Shown here in pieces: positions 20,045 through 25,034 of a stretch of 25,034 nucleotides of DNA. The DNA comes from an uncultured Ruminococcus sp. Its GTDB lineage: Bacteria > Bacillota > Clostridia > Oscillospirales > Ruminococcaceae. Below the pieces are notes generated by a model. The model saw only the letters and a program-made list of their open reading frames with translations, made no database searches and had not been told where the DNA came from. Both the position numbers and the translations under genes were made by a program. The stretch spans positions 1 through 25,034 of the forward strand of contig NZ_CALDMP010000097.1 in NCBI RefSeq assembly GCF_937915125.1, given 5' to 3'. Every line of letters starts with the position of its first letter. Position 1 is the stretch's first letter.

Positions 20045-22831
20045 ATGTTAACATGGAAAAAATGGGTTGCCGTTCTGGCGGCAATGTCCCTTTGCCTGAC
20101 GGCGGCATCCTTCCCGGTATCGGCTGAAGAAGAGGATGTTGCTGCGGAGGAGACTGCGGCAGAGGAAACTGCCGGGGACGAGACCGGCGAGGGCGAGGCT
20201 GCCGAAGAAGAGGCGACCCGGGAAGAAGCCCGGGAGGAGATCGAGATCACCGCAGATCAGGTGTCCCAGTACATGGAGAAGAAAAATTCCTGTGACGGGA
20301 TCACCTTCTACTACCGCACAGAGGATTATGAGGATACCATCGCCGATGAGGACGTGGTAGATCTGCTGGATGACATCGAGCTTGCGGGCATTGATGACGA
20401 GACCGGCGAGGTAGTCTGCACCCTGGAGGAAGAGGATGATACCAGTGACTTTGTGATCTTCCTGAGCCCCGAGGGACGCTGGCTGGTGTACATGGACACG
20501 GAATATACCAAGGTGACGATGGTGCGCCGCATCGTCTCCACCCTGGACAACGAATTCTTGTTCCTGTCCTCAGATCACAAGACCTTGGAACTGTACAATG
20601 ACGACTTTGACGAAGTAGAACGCAGCTATACCAGCAGCGGCAAGGGAGAGGACGGCAAGGTCACCTATACCAACGAGGACGGCTGGACAGTTGCGCTGGC
20701 GGATACCTTTGACGCAGTGATTTCCTCTGCACGGTTTGTCACAGAAAATGACAAGCTGGCGCTGTATGTGGACGATGACACCGCTGTCATTGGTCTGTAT
20801 GACAAGGCAGCGGAGAAAATGTGGTGGTCTACACCGGAAAATGTGGGACACGACAAGCGTGCTACCAATACCATTGTGGATGATCTTTCCTCTTCTCTGA
20901 AAATGGTATACGGCGAGCCGGAGGCGAGAAGCACCACCAATATGCGTTCCAAGAGCGACGCCAAGGTCAAGGTAAAGGACAAGAGCAGTGGTGTGAAGAT
21001 TACCTATACCTTCCGGAAGGCAGGTATCACCATTCCCGTGACATATACCCTGGAGGATGATTATCTGGAAGCACGCATTGAGACTTCCGAGATCGAGGAG
21101 GATGATACTTCCCAGACCGGAAAGCTCACGACTTCGCTTTCGATTATGAGCAGCTTCGGTGCGGCATCTTCTACGGATGAGGGATATTTTGTGATTCCCG
21201 ACGGTAGCGGTGCACTGATCCGGTTCAATAACGGCAAGACCAGTGCCAAGAGCTATACGGGCTATGTGTACGGCTCCGATATCACAGCAGTCTCCCTGAC
21301 AGAGCCGGCTGTGACTGAGCAGGTATATCTGCCTATGTACGGTATCGTCAACGGCAATGACGCCATGATGGTGGTCTGCACCGAGGGCGATTCCAATGCG
21401 AAGCTGACTGCAAGCGTCAGCGGACAATCCAAGAGCAGCTATAACATCTGCGGCTTTGATTTCACCATCCGTGATTCGGATACCTATTATATGTCCGGCG
21501 ATAATAACACGGCACTTACTGTGTTCGAGGACGGAGACATCAAGACGGATGCCATTGCCCTGCGTTATTATCCCCTGGAGACGGAGGAGGAGCCGGACTA
21601 TGGTGATATTGCCGAGGCATACCGGAATTATCTCACGGAGGAAACTGGCGTGGAAAATACCGTGGATTCCGCAGATCCGGGGCTGTATCTGGACTTCTAC
21701 GGCGGCACAGAAAAGGAGAAATCCATTCTGGGCGTGCCGGTTACCATGAAAACTTCGCTGACCAGTTTTGAACAGGCACAGGATATTCTGGAGAATCTCG
21801 CTTCAGGCGGCGCAGAAAATATCCGTGTGCAGTATCACAACTGGACAAACGCCGGCATTTCCGGCAAGGTGGACTATAAGGCAAAGGCAGCCGGCTGTCT
21901 CGGCGGCAACGGCGACTGGAAAGACCTGCTGTCCTATGCGGATTCCAACGGCGTGACCATTTATCCCACCGTGGACAACAAGACCTTTGCATCCGGAAAC
22001 GGCTATTTCACGTTTGCCGATACCACCGTCCGCATTTCCGGTTCCTATGCCCGGATCTATGACTACAATCTGGCATACGGCACGCAAAGCACGGTGAACA
22101 AGCCCCTGTCCCTGCTGTCACCGTCCACCTTTACGGATATTTATGCCAAGCTGGCGGAGAATTACAGTGACAAAGAACTGTCGGCGGTTTCTCTGGGCAG
22201 CATGACCTCTGCACTGTACGGCGACTATGGCAAGGCTACGATTTCCCGTGACAAGGCGCAGGAGCTTCTGGAAGGATCCTACCAGACCCTTTCGGATAAA
22301 TCCATCGCCATGCTGGCAGATACGGCAAATGCCTATGCGCTGTCCTATATCAAGGAGATTACAGACGTACCGCTTCAGTCCAGCGGATTCGATCTCTTCG
22401 ATGAGGATATTCCCTTCTATCAGATGGTGATGCACGGTGTGAAATCCTACGCTGCAACTGCAGTCAATGCTTCTGCAAATCCCGAGGAAACACTGCTCCT
22501 CTCTATTGCAACCGGCAGCAGCCTGCACTATGACATGATCGGCGAGGAAACCAGCATACTGAAGGATACCAGCCTGGACACGCTGTATTACGCAAGCGCA
22601 GAGGACTGGACGGATCCCGCTGCACAGGGCTATGCATTTTCTAAGGCGGTGCTCTCCGGTCTGGGCGATCAGGCAATCACCGACTATGAGCGGGACGGCA
22701 ATGTGATCACCACGACCTATGAGAACGGCACAGTCGTTGTCACAGATCTGACTGAAAAGACCGTCAGTGTAGACGGCACCGAATATGCGCTTTCGGATTA
22801 TGTTGAAGAAGGGAGCTGGAGCGAAACATGA
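20045..22831 (+). CDS. Secreted DUF5696-like protein with glycosidase-like fold
   Basis: An exported protein of 928 residues. ATG 20045 has AAAGGACGG upstream and starts a signal peptide (MLTWKKWVAVLAAMSLCLTA, cleavage after VSA). Residues 28-70 are an extremely acidic Glu/Ala linker. Residues 150-540 look like beta sandwiches, including the family-like block VIPDGSGALIRFNNGK near residue 382. From about 560 the sequence looks like a TIM barrel (SFEQAQDILENLASGGAENI, VQYHNWTNAGISGKV, LLSYADSNGVTIYPTVDN), and the C-terminus is beta-rich (NVITTTYENGTVVVTDLT). I assign it to DUF5696 from memory of the family pattern. No catalytic acids can be named from this sequence alone, so it may cleave or only bind a glycan. 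Its stop overlaps the start of the next permease (ATGA), which implies translational coupling. Confidence 0.75.
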   Translation: MLTWKKWVAVLAAMSLCLTAASFPVSAEEEDVAAEETAAEETAGDETGEGEAAEEEATREEAREEIEITADQVSQYMEKKNSCDGITFYYRTEDYEDTIADEDVVDLLDDIELAGIDDETGEVVCTLEEEDDTSDFVIFLSPEGRWLVYMDTEYTKVTMVRRIVSTLDNEFLFLSSDHKTLELYNDDFDEVERSYTSSGKGEDGKVTYTNEDGWTVALADTFDAVISSARFVTENDKLALYVDDDTAVIGLYDKAAEKMWWSTPENVGHDKRATNTIVDDLSSSLKMVYGEPEARSTTNMRSKSDAKVKVKDKSSGVKITYTFRKAGITIPVTYTLEDDYLEARIETSEIEEDDTSQTGKLTTSLSIMSSFGAASSTDEGYFVIPDGSGALIRFNNGKTSAKSYTGYVYGSDITAVSLTEPAVTEQVYLPMYGIVNGNDAMMVVCTEGDSNAKLTASVSGQSKSSYNICGFDFTIRDSDTYYMSGDNNTALTVFEDGDIKTDAIALRYYPLETEEEPDYGDIAEAYRNYLTEETGVENTVDSADPGLYLDFYGGTEKEKSILGVPVTMKTSLTSFEQAQDILENLASGGAENIRVQYHNWTNAGISGKVDYKAKAAGCLGGNGDWKDLLSYADSNGVTIYPTVDNKTFASGNGYFTFADTTVRISGSYARIYDYNLAYGTQSTVNKPLSLLSPSTFTDIYAKLAENYSDKELSAVSLGSMTSALYGDYGKATISRDKAQELLEGSYQTLSDKSIAMLADTANAYALSYIKEITDVPLQSSGFDLFDEDIPFYQMVMHGVKSYAATAVNASANPEETLLLSIATGSSLHYDMIGEETSILKDTSLDTLYYASAEDWTDPAAQGYAFSKAVLSGLGDQAITDYERDGNVITTTYENGTVVVTDLTEKTVSVDGTEYALSDYVEEGSWSET

Positions 22832-23721
22832 AAATGGCGTATGAAAAACGAAAGAGCATGTACGGCTATGGCTTCATTGCCCTTTGGTTTGTGGGTGCAG
22901 TGATCTTCTTCCTGATCCCCGTTGTGGAGTCGCTGCTCTATTCTTTCCAGGATATCACCCCGGACACCGGCGGTATGGCAGGAAACTGGGTAGGTCTGGA
23001 GAATTACAACTATGCATTTAATGTGGACCCGAACTATCGTCAGTACCTGGTACAGGTGCTGAAAGATACCGCATGGAAAACACCGCTGATCCTGGTGTTC
23101 TCCCTGTTTGTGGCAGTCATTCTGAACCAGAAGTTCAAGGGACGGACATTTGCCCGTGCCGTATTCTTCCTGCCCGTCATCATTGCCACCGGTCCGGTGT
23201 ACAATATCATCAACGGCAACCTGCAGAGCACCGGAAACAGCGATGCAAGCCAGTTTTCTACCATGTTCTCCACAGATCTGCTGGGCGAACTTATGGAATT
23301 CCTGGGCATTTATGGTATTTCGGACAGTATGCAGACTACCATTGAGACGGTTTCGGACAATATCTTCGGTATTGTGTGGAATTCCGGTATTCAGATCCTG
23401 ATCTTTCTGGCAGCACTCCAGAATATCCCTGTTTCCGCAAAGGAAGCAGCTCAGATGGAAGGTGCCACAGCGTGGGAATATTTCTGGAAGATCACCCTGC
23501 CCTATGTCAGCCCCATGATCCTGGCATGTTTTATCTTCACCATCATCGACTCCTTTACGGATCCCAACAACGTAGTTATGGGACGAATTCTGGATCTCCA
23601 GTCTGACTGGCAGTATGGACCGGCATCGGCGATGGCGTGGGTATACTTTGCCATTGTCCTGGCTGCCGTGGGCATCATAACCGCAATCATCAACAAATTC
23701 GTTTACTACGAAGTCGATTAA
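22828..23721 (+). CDS. Sugar ABC transporter permease, MalF-type (pair 2)
   Basis: A membrane permease of 297 residues and the first of a second channel pair in the same operon. The start ATG overlaps the preceding stop by four bases (ATGA at 22828-22831), with GGGAG upstream. Helix 1 is YGFIALWFVGAVIFFLIPVV, followed by LLYSFQDI and a WVGLENYNYAF segment typical of MalF-like proteins. The EAA loop is EAAQMEGAT near residue 207. It is clearly diverged from the permease at 16022 rather than a recent duplicate: the loops and flanks share only family-level features. No second binding protein lies beside it. Confidence 0.92.
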   Translation: MKMAYEKRKSMYGYGFIALWFVGAVIFFLIPVVESLLYSFQDITPDTGGMAGNWVGLENYNYAFNVDPNYRQYLVQVLKDTAWKTPLILVFSLFVAVILNQKFKGRTFARAVFFLPVIIATGPVYNIINGNLQSTGNSDASQFSTMFSTDLLGELMEFLGIYGISDSMQTTIETVSDNIFGIVWNSGIQILIFLAALQNIPVSAKEAAQMEGATAWEYFWKITLPYVSPMILACFIFTIIDSFTDPNNVVMGRILDLQSDWQYGPASAMAWVYFAIVLAAVGIITAIINKFVYYEVD

Positions 23722-23735
23722 AGGAGGCGGCAACT

Positions 23736-24764
23736 ATGGAAACAATCAAAGAAACTCCGCTGGCGTCTCCCAAGGACGACGCACAGGTAGGAAACGGTAT
23801 GAGCAAGCGGGAGGCACGAAAGATCCGGATGCAGAGCATGAACAAATCCGAGATCGCCTATATGCGCCGCAAGCGTGTATTTGAAGCAGTCTGGCCCTTT
23901 TTCCGCTTTTTCATTCTGTTTGGTCTGTGCTTTGTCATCCTCTATCCGCTCATTTATATGATCAGCTGTGCGTTCCGTGACCCGGCAGATATGAGCGATC
24001 CTACGGTTATGTGGATTCCTCGTCATCTGACTTGGGAGGTCATCAAGGAAACCGCCGGCGTCATGGACATCTGGAACACCCTGGGAACGACCCTGCTTCT
24101 GAATGTGGGCTGCTCCCTGGTACAGGTGGCATCCTGCGCACTGGCAGGCTATGGCTTCGCCCGGTTCAAGTTCAAGGGCAAGGGCATTCTCTTCGGTATC
24201 GTTGTCATGATGATTCTGGTACCGTCGCAGATCATCGCCATTCCCCAGTACATGCTGTTCCGGCACTTCGGTCTCTTCGGACTGGAAGTGAATCTCATCA
24301 ACACGAAGCTCTGTATGTACCTGCCGGCGGCTGTGGGCAACGGAATTCGTGCCGGTCTGATGATCTTCATCTTCCGACAGTTCTTCAAGGGACTGCCCAA
24401 AGAACTGGAAGATGCGGCATATCTGGACGGCTGCGGTCCGTTCAAGACCTTTATCCGCGTTATGGTGCCCAATGCATCCTCTTCGTTTCTGACAGTATTT
24501 CTGTTCTCGGTGGTATGGTACTGGAATGACTATTATGTCAGCTCTACGTTCTTCACCAAGAACCAGACCATCGCTCTGATGCTGAAAAACCTCAGCACGC
24601 TGCTGTCTCAGCAGCTGTTCAACAATGCCGATGTCAGTCCCAGAGAACAGATCGTGTGGATGGAAGCAGGCTGTCTGATTTCAATTCTGCCGATTCTGCT
24701 CATGTATGTGTTCCTCCAGAAGTATTTTACCGAAGGTATCGAACGCTCCGGTCTGGTGGGCTGA
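23736..24764 (+). CDS. Carbohydrate ABC transporter permease, MalG-type (pair 2)
   Basis: A membrane permease of 342 residues, the last gene of the operon. ATG 23736 follows AAAGGAGG (23720-23727) at 8 bp, 14 bp after the preceding stop; longer in-frame versions lack a ribosome binding site and overlap the upstream gene. A polar N-terminal region of about 55 residues (KREARKIRMQSMNKSEIAYM) is longer than in typical MalG-type subunits. Helix 1 is FFRFFILFGLCFVILYPLIY, followed by ISCAFRDPADM. The EAA loop reads EDAAYLDGCG near residue 225. The C-terminus KYFTEGIERSGLVG is typical of the family. A terminator follows after 26 bp. Confidence 0.92.
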   Translation: METIKETPLASPKDDAQVGNGMSKREARKIRMQSMNKSEIAYMRRKRVFEAVWPFFRFFILFGLCFVILYPLIYMISCAFRDPADMSDPTVMWIPRHLTWEVIKETAGVMDIWNTLGTTLLLNVGCSLVQVASCALAGYGFARFKFKGKGILFGIVVMMILVPSQIIAIPQYMLFRHFGLFGLEVNLINTKLCMYLPAAVGNGIRAGLMIFIFRQFFKGLPKELEDAAYLDGCGPFKTFIRVMVPNASSSFLTVFLFSVVWYWNDYYVSSTFFTKNQTIALMLKNLSTLLSQQLFNNADVSPREQIVWMEAGCLISILPILLMYVFLQKYFTEGIERSGLVG

Positions 24765-24790
24765 TGGCAAATATTGTGGAAAATAAAAAG

Positions 24791-24819
24791 AGACGTTTCC
24801 TTCGGGAGACGTCCTTTTT
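24791..24819 (+). terminator. UUCG-tetraloop terminator of the transport operon
   Basis: GACGTTTCC (24792-24800) pairs with GGAGACGTC (24805-24813), nine pairs with one U-G, closed by a C(UUCG)G tetraloop, which is exceptionally stable. C plus five T follow. It ends the eight-gene transcript. Confidence 0.95.
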
Positions 24820-24841
24820 GCGAAATTTGCGGAAAAAATGA

Positions 24842-24887
24842 GTTTTCCACAATTTCGTGTTGAAACGTGTGGAAAACCGTTGAAAAG
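24842..24887. promoter_or_regulatory. DnaA-box-like cluster
   Basis: GTTTTCCACA (24842-24851) and TGTGGAAAAC (24868-24877) form a perfect 10-bp inverted repeat with a 16-bp gap. The second arm is also the middle of three tandem 10-mers starting at 24858, 24868 and 24878 (TGTTGAAACG, TGTGGAAAAC, CGTTGAAAAG). Another TGTGGAAAA lies at 24775-24783. TTTTCCACA differs by one base from the DnaA box TTATCCACA. Whether this is an origin, a DnaA-titrating site or another regulator's operator cannot be told here. Confidence 0.4.
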
Positions 24888-24890
24888 AGA

Positions 24891-25009
24891 ATCGCCGCAG
24901 GCGGCAATGATGTTTTTTGATCCAGCAATTTTTCAAAAATGCGGGTGGCGAAATACCCTGGCGCATTCTTTTCGCCGGGTCGAGGCGGGGCGAACAAGAC
25001 CGCCCCGCC
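24891..25009. repeat. GC-rich palindromes at the window end; no gene seen
   Basis: Three inverted repeats are visible. GCCG/CGGC is at 24894-24905, similar to the hairpin after pfp. ACCCTGGCG (24955-24963) faces CGCCGGGT (24973-24980) with one bulge. A perfect 9-bp stem, GGCGGGGCG (24984-24992) with CGCCCCGCC (25001-25009), has an 8-nt loop. They resemble the REP-like hairpins at 10606-10837. The short open frames across this stretch have no ribosome binding site or recognisable product. Confidence 0.5.
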
Positions 25010-25034
25010 TTGTGAAACCATTTCAGTAAGTTAA

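Noticed and set aside
24838..25029. Short + strand frame after the operon terminator
   Set aside because: It overlaps the DnaA-box-like motifs and palindromes, has no ribosome binding site and no recognisable protein pattern.

Overview
The window looks like a chromosomal segment from a gut Firmicute of the Clostridia, most likely a Ruminococcus-like member of the Oscillospiraceae. The reasons are strong AAGGAGG ribosome binding sites, consensus sigma-A promoters, U-tailed hairpin terminators, a PPi-type phosphofructokinase, a very large Cna/SpaA-repeat surface protein with a Gram-positive sorting signal, and a carbohydrate ABC import operon without its own ATPase. The genus is an inference from style, not from a marker gene. 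All ten genes supported here lie on the + strand.

Region 1 (1-10567) is one giant gene for a secreted, cell-wall-anchored protein of about 3458 residues, ended by a strong terminator. It has a signal peptide, a chain of DUF11-like and pilin-like beta domains, nine SpaA/CnaB modules with E-box motifs, a threonine-rich stalk of about 260 residues, a last SpaA module, a poly-Thr tract, and an unusual SPKTDD sorting motif. An AT-rich block inside the gene suggests a mosaic origin.

Region 2 (10568-11222) has no intact gene. It holds a pair of inverted REP-like hairpins, a MITE-like element of about 149 bp with GGGCTGTTGCA terminal inverted repeats, a short coding-like remnant, and then the promoter and a structured leader for the next gene.

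Region 3 (11223-12574) is a monocistronic gene for PPi-dependent phosphofructokinase (GGNDS and PKTIDND motifs) with its own terminator.

Region 4 (12694-24819) is an eight-gene operon of about 12 kb. It begins with a perfect TTGACA-N17-TATAAT promoter, preceded by helically phased TTTCA repeats, and ends at a UUCG-tetraloop terminator. Gene order is: large solute-binding protein with N-terminal beta-sandwich modules, permease, permease, NHL-propeller/TPR membrane protein, YIP1-like membrane protein, DUF5696-like secreted protein, second permease, second permease. Tight spacing and one ATGA overlap support co-expression. I infer an envelope machine for capturing and importing a complex glycan or oligosaccharide. 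Two permease pairs share one recognisable binding protein, and the ATPase would be supplied from elsewhere. This is the best candidate for an undescribed system in the window.

Region 5 (24820-25034) has no supported gene. It has DnaA-box-like motifs (an inverted pair of GTTTTCCACA and three related 10-mers in tandem) and GC-rich palindromes.
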